Part shown: positions 47,601 to 57,600 of the stretch, in pieces
Position numbering within the stretch: position 1 is the stretch's first letter
Layout of the letters: the number at the start of each line of letters is the position of its first letter
Assembly: GCF_018069865.1 (NCBI RefSeq)
Contig: NZ_JAGQDG010000003.1
Coordinates: 496,001 to 560,000, forward strand
Length of the DNA: 64,000 bases
Direction: 5' to 3'
Source: Ideonella paludis
GTDB taxonomy: Bacteria; Pseudomonadota; Gammaproteobacteria; Burkholderiales; Burkholderiaceae_C
Program-made: the position numbers and the translations under genes
The notes under the pieces: model-generated
The model's input: only the letters and a program-made list of their open reading frames with translations
Told to the model about the DNA's origin: nothing
Databases searched by the model: none

Positions 47601-48913
47601 GACTTGAACCCGCTGCCGTTCAAACCGATGCAAACCTGGTCTGTACTCCCTACGCAAACGCCGCGTGGGCTGCCATCTCGATTGAGGTAAGGGTGAAGGC
47701 CTGACCTGTCCGTGGCAAACACACGACCCTCGCTGGGAAACCCCGAGCAAGGCGCACCTGTCGCACTGTCGTGGCAGGCGAGGCTCTCGTTGCGCAGATT
47801 GAAGATGAACAACTTGCCTGCCAAGACCAAGCCTTGGGTGGCCATCACATACAGTTCGTTGTTGTAGGCGTTGGGGTAGGTTTGCCGCCCGCACTCCGAT
47901 CGGGAGGCGGTGTCGAAGCAGACCACGGTCCCGGCGCTATCCACCATCATGAAATACTTGCTGCCAACGCTGCCAAGATTGATGATGGCCTCCTTGGCGG
48001 GGCTCAAGCGCCATTGGCCGCAATGCCTCAGAGTGTCGAGGTTCAAGCACACCACGTAGTTGCCAGAGCCATCGGCTTTTTGCATGCCCATGAACATCTC
48101 GCCGGTCTCGTAGTTGACGCTTTCAAGGGGCACGGGCGAACTGATCCAACTCGTGCCCCAACGAGTGATCATTTGCCCTTCCTTGTCCGGAAAGCTATAG
48201 GCCTCTGTGGACAAAAATCCCGCACCGCTCTCCCAGACCATGGGGCAAGGTTGATTGGTGCTGGTCACGAGGCGACACTTGAGGTGACCGGTCTTCAAAG
48301 CGCCGTTGAGGCTGTCTTTCATGGACACCAGCATGCGGTCCTTGTAGGGAATCAGCCGGTAAGCCGCGCCTAGGCTCTCTAGGTATCTGCCGGTAGGTGA
48401 ACTGCGGGTGCCAACCAGTCTGGCTTGGGGCGCTAGGGTCCACTTCACCTGCGTTACCGCACTGCCGTTGGCCGGCTCTGTCGTCGTCCATTGGCCGTTG
48501 ACCAACCACTGCATGCTCGCGTTGGCAGGCTTGCGCACACTGCCCGCCAGCCAGGTGTGGCCGGGAGGAATGTCCAGCACACCCTCGGTCTCGTGCGGGC
48601 CGTCGAGCTTGGACTGGAAGTAACTCGTCCAGCGCACTTGGTCGTTGCCACTGAGATCCAGCGTGCTGTTCAGAGTGGGCGAGGTGGCTGGGCCGGTGAC
48701 TTGGCCGCCCAACTCCAGATAGCTGCCGATCGGACTGGTGACCTGGCTTTGAGCGGCCACCCACACCACCGTGCCGATCAGCAGGCCCAATCCCGTGAGC
48801 TTGGCCAAGCCTTGCCAGGGACGACGGGTGCCCATGGCACGGCAAAAAGTGTCGAGGGCTGGGTGCATGTGGCTTGATCCAAGGTGAGGTTTGCAGGAGG
48901 AGCCCGTTTTCAT
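44606..48913 (-). CDS. PilY1/PilC-like protein, copy 3
   Basis: 1435 aa if started at 48913. Alternative starts at 48868 and 48835 bring the protein closer to the N-terminus of copy 4; none has a strong ribosome-binding site. The signal-like segment is LGLLIGTVVWVAAQSQVTSP. Regular C-x8-C pairs (CLNLDTLRHC, CFDTASRSEC, CHDSATGAPC, CFDFATDSDC) are present. The C-terminal propeller has GGNDGALHAYEV and the Ca loop DVDGDGRIDLVYAGD. The last residues are LGRMTWREVY, the same as copy 4. It shares a 125-bp identical DNA tract with copy 4. It lies downstream of the 1845-aa adhesin gene. Confidence 0.9.
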   Translation of the reverse strand: MKTGSSCKPHLGSSHMHPALDTFCRAMGTRRPWQGLAKLTGLGLLIGTVVWVAAQSQVTSPIGSYLELGGQVTGPATSPTLNSTLDLSGNDQVRWTSYFQSKLDGPHETEGVLDIPPGHTWLAGSVRKPANASMQWLVNGQWTTTEPANGSAVTQVKWTLAPQARLVGTRSSPTGRYLESLGAAYRLIPYKDRMLVSMKDSLNGALKTGHLKCRLVTSTNQPCPMVWESGAGFLSTEAYSFPDKEGQMITRWGTSWISSPVPLESVNYETGEMFMGMQKADGSGNYVVCLNLDTLRHCGQWRLSPAKEAIINLGSVGSKYFMMVDSAGTVVCFDTASRSECGRQTYPNAYNNELYVMATQGLVLAGKLFIFNLRNESLACHDSATGAPCSGFPSEGRVFATDRSGLHPYLNRDGSPRGVCVGSTDQVCIGLNGSGFKSNLNYAAISAQSMYFGFHNSDAIVGTKVYLRWDMILRCFDFATDSDCGLYYTPEDYRNEPRGPGYSSTINTTTARVDPTRPNCVLIVGPNGQAHMFDPTKTGGRLSQNSPPQACDGGGGGSLPELDVSPDLAMQCDATRARVSAWDKVRLSQGVAWGGANGLSEVRVTLKTPAGAPLPEVLKPVRQMPYSSYHLDISDIPYSDYPALKVAVELRTSSGQSPAGSIGVDVTWKGDPMQVCVGTQAPPAPDCQTVATLNVKSTLLGSSVSEALTVSKVLSPGGLSSGFSAMASPTSQRAVLSDKGPRDPKTSVVQGRWALQQFSGDLWAFGLTPTGQIDSSGYLSAQAATAAPDARPMFTAGVAANGVQPVQPLTWANLSAGQQAALNQSLSGQADTLGAARLAYLRGSDGGFRPRGGKSLGPVINSSPAVLLPTATLSLNERSYPGYTAYRAAVTRPHPIALFGGNDGALHAYEVRRGELREAWSFVPDVMLRRAANYADADLAGIRANPFFVDNIPMVGHVNAGAALGWRAVAVMTYGRGARAITALDVTKADLGQGAGVLFEYSNVSDPALKDLGYIISQPLSNNALVSQQLVQLAHGTGAHAGRRSAVLVGNGIHSNDGNGGAAASGTGKAVLYAFYLDQDGAERWQRWAVDELWAGAASEPGLSVNNGLSTPTPVDVDGDGRIDLVYAGDLQGNVWRFDVRNPAAARVTRLFKTEAQQPVTQAPFVTANPLAAGCGSADADGADAEAGTAAKRCWQVVFATGAAISPLQGSANVATQSIYGVLDKGTGATVARGQLTSLPFALNQVVNGVEYRALQPTTVDYQGGALGWVLDLQAFEHGVGAPRVQPTGLVMFSSVRPVTPDRAVNVCIGPRSWLNEVDPLHGYSALVPFDINGDGQINAQDRLNPDSAQALSPAGMAVSGGQFGPPAVLQAASTQAQQMSLLLPSLGQDTGQANSWSGGPGQGGGSSPAPGSNSTALTHAKPAKLGRMTWREVY
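46797..46921. repeat. 125-bp tract identical to 56853-56977
   Basis: The two PilY1-like copies 3 and 4 are identical by eye over 125 bp here although flanking sequence has diverged. It encodes the VTWKGDPMQVCVGTQAPPAP and TLNVKSTLLGSSVSEAL region. It is consistent with recent gene conversion or recombination. Confidence 0.85.
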
Positions 48914-49011
48914 GGAGGGGCCAACCTATGCGGAGCGTGTGGCTGCTGGTGCGGCGTGAGGGCGTCCAGAGGGTCTTGTTTGGGGGCAGGGTCAGGTCCA
49001 TGCGGCGGCCC

Positions 49012-49037
49012 CGGTGTGGCCTGTGCGCGCCACACCG
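49012..49037 (-). terminator. Hairpin downstream of the 1845-aa adhesin gene
   Basis: CGGTGTGG (49012-49019) pairs with CCACACCG (49030-49037). A second outer stem is possible between GGGTCAGG (48989-48996) and CCTGACCC (49044-49051). It lies 45 bp past the adhesin stop. The T-tract is poor. Confidence 0.5.
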
Positions 49038-49082
49038 AAAGACCCTGACCCCATGACGGGCCAGGGTGGCTGGGGCCGGGGC

Positions 49083-52000
49083 TCAGTGCATCAGGTGCTG
49101 CAACTGGGCATCGAGGTGCAGCCCGGTATGGCGCAGTCCGTGGTGGGCCACCAGCTCGAGTTGCTCAGCGCTGGGGCCTTGGCCCGTGGCGGGCGCCTCG
49201 GCGGCGGCGGCTTGCTCCAGCGGGCTGGGGGCCTGCAGCAGGTCAGCCGCCGCCAGCGGCTGGGGCGCGGCGGCCGTAGGCCCCGCCTCAAACCACACGT
49301 CCACCAGGTCGTGCCGCTGGCCGTCGGCGGTGGTGTAGTCGGACACCAAGCCCAGCAGGTTGCCGTGCTGCACCTCGGTGCCGGCTTCAGCCTTTAGGTT
49401 GAAAGCCACGATGCCCAGCTCGCCCAGGCCTTTGAGCTCCCCCGCTTGGGTTTGCCCGTCGAGGTTGCCGTCCACCCACACCTGCAGTTGCGCGAACACA
49501 GCGTCTTGGGCATTGATCAGGCCGTCGCCGTTGTCATCGGCCTCAGCCAGGGCCACAAAGCCGTCGGCCGCTTTGCGGCCATCCGCCAAGGTGGTGCCTT
49601 GGCCAAACAGCTCGCTGCCGTCATCGATGCGGCCATTGCCGTTGCGGTCTAGCGCCAGCAGGCCGTCGCGGCCGTCCGTCCAGCCGACGTTGCTGGCCTG
49701 GCCCTCGTCCAGCACATCGAAGTTCACGCCTTGCTCCAGGCCCACGGTTTGCACGCCGTTGCCGTCGAGGTCGAGGACGAGGGGGCAGCCGCCGGTCCAT
49801 TGCCACCAGACAGAGACGAATGATCCCGTCGCCGGGATGATGACCTCGTCCAAGACGTCGCCCGTCAGGTTGACCTCGCGCACATGCAGGTCAAACGCAA
49901 CCGACCACGAACTCATGTTGCCGAAGTTGTCGAGCTTGCCGGCAACCTGGATTTGGGTGCCGGGGGCGGCCCAATACCGGCCGTCGGCATCTGGCGTCAT
50001 CGGCGACCAGTAAGGGTTCGCCGGGCCGCTGCCCACAGTGACTTCGCCAAAGACACGAAAGCTCACCAGGAGTCGCTCGCTGCCGTCTTGGTCTGGCGAG
50101 CTGCCGTCGACCAGCAGTGTGAAAACAGACACGTTGGGGGCCATGTTGGTCTGCATCGGCGCCAAGCTCAGCGTGCCCAGGTCGGCCTTGGGCGCGATGT
50201 CGATGGTCATCGTGCTGTCCGTGTGGGTGCTGCCGTCGGCACCGTAGGCGGTGAACTTGAACTGCGCATAGTCAGACAGCTTGTTGCCCACTCCGCTGCG
50301 CTGGTAGGCATCGACACCCGATTCTTGTCCGTCGGGCACAAATCTCAGCTTGCCAGCGTCAATATCGGTGCGGCTGACCTCCTCGCCCACTTGCACCAGC
50401 CGCCAGCGGCCGTCGACCTCGTGTTGCAGCAGGCCATCGGCGGGTAATGCAGAGATCATCAGCTTGGGCAAGGCGGCTGCCAGTTGGTTCAGGCCGAAGT
50501 CGGCCCAGCTCAAGGTCAGGGGCATGTCCTCGGTGCCGCTGGCCGTGCCGCTCAGGTCGTTGTCCATCACCCTGCCAGCGCCCGTGGCGCTGCTGCCATT
50601 GGCCGAGACGACCTTCAGGCTCAGGGCTTCGGCTTGCTCAAACGTGCTGTCATCCACCGTCGCCACGCGGACCTGAAAGCTGGTGGTTTGGGCGGGCAGG
50701 GTCACCAAGCCCCCGGCCACGTCGACCCAGCCTTGGCCCAGGTTGACTTGCAGCGGGCCTTGGGTGTCTTGGCCCACGGTGGCGGTGCCGCTCATCAGCT
50801 CCAGCAGCAGGGCCGTGGGTACGGCGGCGTCGCTGGTCTGCACGGTGTAGGTCAGGGCATGGCCTTCGACCACGGCCTCCGGGGCGCTGACCGCCTCCAC
50901 ATTGGCTTGCACGGGCTGCACATTGAAGTTCAGGCGGCTGGGCTGGACGGCGCTTTGGCCTTCGGCGTCCTTGGGCAGGTAGTAAAAAACATCCACGGCC
51001 GGCGCGGTGAGGCCAAAGGACTTGTCGGCCACATAGCTGTAGCTGCCGTCGGCGTTCAGGGTCAGGTGGCCGTACTGTCCGGCCAGCCGGGTGCCCAGGT
51101 TTTCACCGGGCGTCACACTGGGGTTGTTGTCGACACCGGCCACGCGCAGGTCAGCCTGGCGGCCATCGGGGTCACTGTCGTTGGCCAGCACATTGCCGGT
51201 GTTGATGGGCAAGTCTGCCCTGGCGGCAGGCGTGCCGGGCTCGGCCGGCACCTGCACGCGCAAGCCTTGTTGGGCCAGCACCTGGGCTTGCAAGGCGCTG
51301 TGCTCAAACACCACATAGCTGCTGCCGTTGACCTGCACCGTGCCCACGCGGAGCCATTGGCCGGCGTCGCCACCGTGGCTGACCAAGGGCGTCAAGCTCA
51401 GGGTGTCGCTGCTGTCGCCATTGACCATGACCTGAGTCTTGCCATTGGCTACAAAAGCATCGGTTCGGCCTTGGGCCAGCACGTCATTGATGCTCATCTC
51501 CAGCGTATTGCGCGCACCGGTGCCCAGCTCAAAGCGCTCCACATTGTTGAGCGTGGCTGCTACGCCGGGCGTGCTGGAGTGCAGGCTCAGGTTCAAGCGC
51601 ATGTCGCTGCCGCTCAGGCGCAGGGTGTCGGTGCCGGCGCCAGCATCCAGGCCTTGGGCCAAGGCTGAGTCCAGCTCGGCCTGGCTGGCGAAGCTCAGCA
51701 CGTCGTTGCCTTGGGTGTCATTCACCAGGGCCCCTGGGGTGATGCTGCCGTCGTCCGCGCCGGGGTCGACGCCCACCGTGGGAAGACGCTGCCCGAGCTG
51801 AACAAAGTAGGGGAAGAGATAGGGGTTGCTGCTGCCGGTTTGCGTCAGGGTGATGCTGACGATGTCCCCCGACAGGCCGATCAGGCCTTGGCCGTACCTG
51901 CCGGCACCCAACAGCAGATTGCCACTCACCTCACCCAAGCTGCCGTTGTCTGACACCTGGTAGAGCGTGGGGTTGAAGGTGTTGCCCTTGGCGTCGGTGG

Positions 52001-54620
52001 CCGTGACGCTCAGGTCGGCGGAGAGCTGCTGGAAGAACAGGTTGGGGTCGGTGACGGGCTTGCTGAAGTTCAGCGTCAGGCTGGCGCCCTCGCTGACCAT
52101 CACGGCGGCTCCGTGGAACCCTGTGGGTTTGTCGCCGAACCAGAGGCTATGAAAGGATGAGTTGACCGAGGCCGATCGGTCCACCACACCGTTGTTGGTT
52201 TTGTCCGAGCTGATGGCGGTGAACTCCACGCTGCCATCAATGGTGCCCAAGCTGCCGGTGTGCGTTCCGCTGCTGTTGGCGGCGGCAAGGTCCATGTAGG
52301 CGAAGGACTCTTTTGTGGTCCCCGCTTGGTTGACGATCTTCAAGTCCGCCTTGTTGGACCAGGCACCGGCTTCGCCCGAGGCATTGGTCTCTTGGGCATA
52401 GAAGTTGTGGGTGCGTCCGCCGTTGGCGAAGTCTCGGCTGTCGCGCAGGTCCAAGATCCAACTGCCGTCGGCTTGCACGGTGGTACTGCCAATCGGGTGG
52501 TCCGTGCCGTTGTCGTACACGGTGATGGTGTTGCCGGCGCTGGCGGCCCCATTCGCGGCGTGGCCCTTGATCGCCAGGCGGGTGGCGTCGGTGGTGCTGC
52601 CGATGGCGGGTTGGCTGTCTATCGGCAGATAGCCACTGAAGGGGCTGTAGTGCAGGGCGTCAAAGCCCTCAATGGTCGGGGCCTTGGCCTCGCCGCCTTC
52701 ATAGATCACGTCCTGGCTCACCGTGGGCGAGACGGCTTGGCCGCTGGCGTCCACCACGCGCGCGTTGTAGGTCCAGTCCTTGTTGTGGGCCTGGGCGTCC
52801 ACGGCTGTCCAGTGGCGGCCGTCTGCGGAGATGACCGCGTCGAACCACACGCCGGGGTGGTCTGAGCTGCTGACCTGAACTTTCATGCCGGGGGCCAGCA
52901 AGTCGGTCAGCAAGCCGTACACGCCACGGCCGGCGTCGCCGTCCGAGGTGCGCCAGGTTTGCCCGCCCGGCAGCACGCTGCCACTGTCTTGGCTCATGGC
53001 CAAGAAGGTGGCCACAGGCGCAGCCAGGGCGCGCACCGGGGCCGCATCGTCGCTGCCGATGGGCGAGAAGTTGCCGTTGAAGATCACCCGGTCTTCGGCC
53101 ATAGGGGACACCTTGTTGGAGGTGTCGGTGATCTGAGCCGTAACCACCAGAGTGGCTCCCGAGGCTGGCAGGGGGAAGGCCCCCGCGAAGGCGATGCTGC
53201 CGCTGTCAACATCGGCTTGCACCACACGCTTGCTCACCCCATGGCCCGCGTTGTCTTTCACTTCCACCAGGTCGCCCACACGGATGGTGTCGGGCAGGTC
53301 CACGCGTACGTCGACGCGAGTGGCGCCAGCCAACTCATCACGGGTCAGCAGGCCGTCATTGTTGGCGTCGTCCGTCAGCTGCACCACGGGCGCCTCAAGG
53401 GGCGCGTCCATCACCACGGTGATGTCATAGGGGCTGCTGTCCGCACGGGCGCCATCCGCTGCGGTGGCGCGCACCTGGAAGTTGTGCGGGCCGGCGGCCA
53501 GCGGGGTGCTGGGCGTCAAGGTCCACTGGCCTTGTGCATTGGCCTGGGTGGTGCCGATCAAGGTGCTGCCGTCATAGACATCCACACGCGCCAGCGGCTC
53601 GGCGGTGCCGCCTAAGGTGGGTGTGGTGTCGTCCGTGCTGCCGCCCTTGCTGACATTGCCCTGGGTGGAGCCGACGTTGTCGTCCACCGTGGTGATGGTG
53701 GGCGCAGCCATGCCGGGGCCGACGTGCAGGGTCACGGTGCCTTGGCTGGTGTTGCCCTGGGCATCGCTCACGGTGTAGGTGAAGCTGTCATCCCCCACAT
53801 AACCCGCGTTAGGCTGGTAGGTCAGCGTGCCATCGGCAGCGCGGCTCAGCGTGCCGTGGGTGGGCTGGCCGTAGCCGGTGGGCACGATGCTCAGCGGGCC
53901 ACCTTCCGGGTCGCTGTCGTTGGCCAGCAGCAGGCTCTCGGGCGCGCTCACGGCGCTGCCTGCGCGCAGCGCGGCCTCTTCACCCATCACCACCGGCGGG
54001 CGGTTGGCACTGGCGGCCACCTGCAGGTGCACCGTGCCTTGGGTCAGGCCGCCCTGGCCGTCGCTGACCAGGTAGGTGAAGCTGTCTTCGCCCACATAGT
54101 TGGCGTCGGCGGTGTAGGTCAAGGTGCCATCGGGGGCGCGGCTGAGTGTGCCGTGCGCGGGCTGGCCAACGCTTTGAATGCTCAGCGGGTTGCCATCGGG
54201 GTCGCTGTCGTTGGCCAGCAGGGCGCTCTCATGGGCGCTGACGGGTGTGCCGGCTTGCACGTTCACAAACTCGTCCATCACCACCGGGGCCTCGTTGGGC
54301 ACAGGGATGGGGTCCGGCGGGCAGACGTTGATGTGGACGGTCTCGGTGCAGGTGTTGCCGAACTGGTCTTGCACGGTGTAGCTGAAGCTGTCGGCCCCCA
54401 CATAGCCCGGGGCCGGGCTGTAGGCATAGCTGCCATCGCTGTGCAGCACCAGGCTGCCGTGGGCAGGCTGGCCGACCGAACGCAGGCTGATGACCGAGCC
54501 GTTCAGCCCGGTGTCATTGCCCACCAGATCTTCAGGCGTGATGCGCTGCGTGTGCCCTTGATAGATGCTGAAGCGCTCGTCCGCGGGGCGGATCCAGGAT
54601 TCAATGGGGGTGATGCTCAT
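49083..54620 (-). CDS. Large adhesin with cadherin/VCBS-type repeats and Ca-binding C-terminus
   Basis: 1845 aa, no signal peptide. The N-terminal ~300 residues contain three tandem ~100-aa VCBS/cadherin-like repeats (for example YVGEDSFTYLVSDGQGG and YVGDDSFTYTVSDAQGN). Bap/Ig-like modules follow (ARVDVYDGSTLIGTTQANAQ and LTDDANNDGLLTRDELAGA). A Ca-binding domain typical of large secreted adhesins lies near the end (VLDLDGNGVQTV, LLALDRNGNGRIDDGSELFG, ADDNGDGLINAQDAVF, VWVDGNLDGQ). It has no glycine-rich RTX nonapeptides. It is sandwiched between PilY1 copies 4 and 3, all on the minus strand. A surface or matrix adhesin is the likely role. Confidence 0.88.
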   Translation of the reverse strand: MSITPIESWIRPADERFSIYQGHTQRITPEDLVGNDTGLNGSVISLRSVGQPAHGSLVLHSDGSYAYSPAPGYVGADSFSYTVQDQFGNTCTETVHINVCPPDPIPVPNEAPVVMDEFVNVQAGTPVSAHESALLANDSDPDGNPLSIQSVGQPAHGTLSRAPDGTLTYTADANYVGEDSFTYLVSDGQGGLTQGTVHLQVAASANRPPVVMGEEAALRAGSAVSAPESLLLANDSDPEGGPLSIVPTGYGQPTHGTLSRAADGTLTYQPNAGYVGDDSFTYTVSDAQGNTSQGTVTLHVGPGMAAPTITTVDDNVGSTQGNVSKGGSTDDTTPTLGGTAEPLARVDVYDGSTLIGTTQANAQGQWTLTPSTPLAAGPHNFQVRATAADGARADSSPYDITVVMDAPLEAPVVQLTDDANNDGLLTRDELAGATRVDVRVDLPDTIRVGDLVEVKDNAGHGVSKRVVQADVDSGSIAFAGAFPLPASGATLVVTAQITDTSNKVSPMAEDRVIFNGNFSPIGSDDAAPVRALAAPVATFLAMSQDSGSVLPGGQTWRTSDGDAGRGVYGLLTDLLAPGMKVQVSSSDHPGVWFDAVISADGRHWTAVDAQAHNKDWTYNARVVDASGQAVSPTVSQDVIYEGGEAKAPTIEGFDALHYSPFSGYLPIDSQPAIGSTTDATRLAIKGHAANGAASAGNTITVYDNGTDHPIGSTTVQADGSWILDLRDSRDFANGGRTHNFYAQETNASGEAGAWSNKADLKIVNQAGTTKESFAYMDLAAANSSGTHTGSLGTIDGSVEFTAISSDKTNNGVVDRSASVNSSFHSLWFGDKPTGFHGAAVMVSEGASLTLNFSKPVTDPNLFFQQLSADLSVTATDAKGNTFNPTLYQVSDNGSLGEVSGNLLLGAGRYGQGLIGLSGDIVSITLTQTGSSNPYLFPYFVQLGQRLPTVGVDPGADDGSITPGALVNDTQGNDVLSFASQAELDSALAQGLDAGAGTDTLRLSGSDMRLNLSLHSSTPGVAATLNNVERFELGTGARNTLEMSINDVLAQGRTDAFVANGKTQVMVNGDSSDTLSLTPLVSHGGDAGQWLRVGTVQVNGSSYVVFEHSALQAQVLAQQGLRVQVPAEPGTPAARADLPINTGNVLANDSDPDGRQADLRVAGVDNNPSVTPGENLGTRLAGQYGHLTLNADGSYSYVADKSFGLTAPAVDVFYYLPKDAEGQSAVQPSRLNFNVQPVQANVEAVSAPEAVVEGHALTYTVQTSDAAVPTALLLELMSGTATVGQDTQGPLQVNLGQGWVDVAGGLVTLPAQTTSFQVRVATVDDSTFEQAEALSLKVVSANGSSATGAGRVMDNDLSGTASGTEDMPLTLSWADFGLNQLAAALPKLMISALPADGLLQHEVDGRWRLVQVGEEVSRTDIDAGKLRFVPDGQESGVDAYQRSGVGNKLSDYAQFKFTAYGADGSTHTDSTMTIDIAPKADLGTLSLAPMQTNMAPNVSVFTLLVDGSSPDQDGSERLLVSFRVFGEVTVGSGPANPYWSPMTPDADGRYWAAPGTQIQVAGKLDNFGNMSSWSVAFDLHVREVNLTGDVLDEVIIPATGSFVSVWWQWTGGCPLVLDLDGNGVQTVGLEQGVNFDVLDEGQASNVGWTDGRDGLLALDRNGNGRIDDGSELFGQGTTLADGRKAADGFVALAEADDNGDGLINAQDAVFAQLQVWVDGNLDGQTQAGELKGLGELGIVAFNLKAEAGTEVQHGNLLGLVSDYTTADGQRHDLVDVWFEAGPTAAAPQPLAAADLLQAPSPLEQAAAAEAPATGQGPSAEQLELVAHHGLRHTGLHLDAQLQHLMH

Positions 54621-54651
54621 GGGCGTGGTCCTCTATGCTTTTGATCGTGAC

Positions 54652-54668
54652 GTCCCTGGCCCAGGGAC
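54652..54668 (-). terminator. Hairpin between PilY1 copy 4 and the adhesin gene
   Basis: GTCCCTGG and CCAGGGAC form a near-perfect short inverted repeat (54652-54659 and 54661-54668). It lies 20 bp after the PilY1 stop and 30 bp before the adhesin start. No T-tract is present, so it may only attenuate read-through. Confidence 0.4.
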
Positions 54669-54688
54669 TGGGGGTTGGCTTGCGGGGC

Positions 54689-57600
54689 TCAATACACTTC
54701 GCGCCAAGTCATGCGGCCCAGCTTGGCGGGGTTGGCGTGGGTGAGGGCGGCACTGTTGCTGCCAGGGGCGGGGTTGCTGCCCCCTTGGCCAGGGCCGCCT
54801 GACCAGGCATTCACTTGGCCGGTGTCTTGGCCTAGGCTGGGCAGCAGCAACGACATTTGCTGTGCTTGTGAGGAGGACGCCAGCAGCACGGCAGGAGGGC
54901 CAAACTGCGCCCCACTGACCGCCATGCCCGAGGGCGACAGCGGCTGGTTGCTGCTGGCGGCCAAGCGGTCTTGCGCATCGATGCGGCCATCGCCGTTGGT
55001 GTCGAAGGGCACGAGGGCGCTGTAGCCTTGCAGTGGGTCCACCTCATTGAGCCATGAGCGCGGGCCGATGCAGACATTGCTGGCGCGCTCTGGCGTGACG
55101 GGGCGGATGGACGAGAACATCACCAGCCCGCTGGTTTGCAGGCGCGGAGCGCCCACGCCGTGCTCAAAGGCCTGCAGGTCGATGCGCCAGCCCAAGGCGC
55201 CACCGGCGTAGTCCACCTGAGTGGGCGTCAGTGCGCGGTACTCCACGCCCCGGACCACCTCATTCAAGGCATAGTCAATGCGCGTCAGGCTGCCCAGCGC
55301 CACACTTTGGCCGCGGCCCCTGTCCAGCACGCCGTACAGCGACTGCGTGGCCACATTCGCCGAGCCGAGCAGCGGCGAGATGCCCGCACCCGTGCCAAAC
55401 ACCACTTGCCAGCAGCGCTTGGCCGCGGCGCTGGCCTTGGCCTCTGCCAAGCCGCAGCCGCTTGCCAGTGGGTTGGCTGTGACAAACGGCGCTTGGGTGA
55501 TCGGCTGCTGCGCATCGGTCTGGAACAAGCGGGTGACGCTGGCGGCGTCGGGGTTGCGCACATCAAAGCGCCACAGATTGCCCTGCTGGTCGCCGGCATA
55601 CACCACATCGACCCGGCCGTCGCCGTCCACATCCACCGGGGTGGGCGTGCTCAGGCCGTTGTTCACGTTCAAGCCCGGCTCGCTGGCAGCGCCCGGCCAC
55701 AGCTCGTCCACGGCCCAGCGGTGCCAGCGGGGGCTGCCGCTGCGGTCGAAGTAGAAGGCGTAGAGCACGGGCTTGCCCGTGCCGCTGTGGGCTTGGCCGC
55801 CAGCGCCGTCATTGCTGTTGATGCCATTGCCCACCAAGACGGCCGAGCGGCGGCCCGCGCCGTCGGGCGTGGCCATCTGCACGATCTGCTGGGCCATGAA
55901 CGCGTTGTTGCTGACAGGCTGGCTCACGATGTAGCCCAGGTCCTTGAGCGCCGGGTCGGTGGTGTTGCTGTACTCAAACAGCACACCAGCGCCTTGCTCC
56001 AGATTGGCGGAGGTCACATCCAGCGCCGTGATGGCTCGGGCACCGCGGCCATAGGTCATCACCGCCACCGCACGCCAGCCCTGGCTGCCGCCCACATCGG
56101 TGTGGCCCACCATGGGAATGTTGTCCACGAAGTAGGGGTTGGCGCGCACACCGGCCAAGCTGGCGTCGGCAAAGTTGGCGGCGCGGGGCAGCATCACATT
56201 GGGCACAAACGACCAGGCTTCGCGCAGGCCATCGGGCCGCACTTCATAGCCATGCAAGGCGCCGTCATTGCCACCAAACAGTGCCATCGGGTGGGCGCGG
56301 GTGACGCTGCTGCGGTAAGCGGTGTAGCCGGGGTAGGCCTTCTCGCTGAGCCCCAGGGTGGCGCTGGGCGGGAGCATGGCGGGGCTGGAGCTGAGCACCG
56401 GCCCCAGCACCTTGCCACCGCGGGCGCGGAAGGGGCCGTCGGTGCCGCGCAGATAGTCCAGGCGCGCAGCGCCCTGCGTGTCGGTCAAGCCACTCAAGTT
56501 GGTGTTGAGCGCGGCCTGCTGGCTGGGGGTGAGCCCTGCCCACTCCAAGGGCTTGACGGGCATGGCGCCGCCGCTGGGCGTGGCCACATACACCGGGCGC
56601 TGCGCAGGGGCCAGCGTGCCGGCTTGGGCAGAGAAGTAGCGGCTGCCGTCGATCTGGCCTTGGTTGTTCAGCCCAAAGGCCCACAAGTCACCGCTGAAGT
56701 CAGACAGCGACCAGCGCCCTTGGGTGACCTGCGTCCGGGGGTCGCGTGGGCCTCTGTCGGTCAGCACAGCGCGGGCCGAGGTGGCCGTGGCAATGGCCGA
56801 GTAGCCGGTGCTGCTGCCGCCCGGCGACAGCACCTTGCTGACCGACAAGGCCTCGCTGACGCTGCTGCCCAAAAGTGTGGACTTGACGTTCAGCGTGGCC
56901 ACGGTTTGGCAGTCGGGAGCGGGCGGGGCTTGGGTGCCCACGCACACCTGCATCGGGTCGCCCTTCCAGGTCACATCGGCACCGGCCTTGCCCTGGGCTT
57001 GCAGGCCGGAGGGCGAGGCCAAGGTGAACGACACCTTCAGATGCGGAAAGTCGGCGTAGGGGATGTCACTGATGTCGAGCTTGTAGCTGCCATAAGGCAT
57101 TTGCCGCACGGGGTTCAGCCGTGCCGGCAACGTGGTGCCATTGGCGTCTTTGAGGGTCACGGTGACGCCACTCAGGCCATTGGCGCCACCCCAGGGCAAG
57201 CTGCTGCTCAGCCGCACCTGATCCCAGCCTTGCACCTTGGTGCGGGTGCCGTCGCATTGCAGGCCAACGGCCGGGCTGACATCGACGTCCGGGAGCTTGC
57301 TGCTGGAGCCGCCGCCGCAAGGGCGGTGCGGTGCATAGCTGTAGAAGGAGCCCAGGCTGTCAGCGTCAAGGAGGTCGGCCTGCCCGTTCATGCCAACGAT
57401 GAGGATGCAGTTCGGGCGGGTGGGGTCCAATCGCGCCGTGTAGGTGTGCTGCATGCCGTAGGCTTGAGCCGGGACACTGGGGTGGTATGCCGCCTTGGGC
57501 AAGAACGCAAAGCCGCAACTCGAATCGGTGGCAAAGTCGAAGCAACGGTTCATCGGGCCGTAGCGGGTGAACATCCTCGACCCCACAAAGGAGTCGATGT

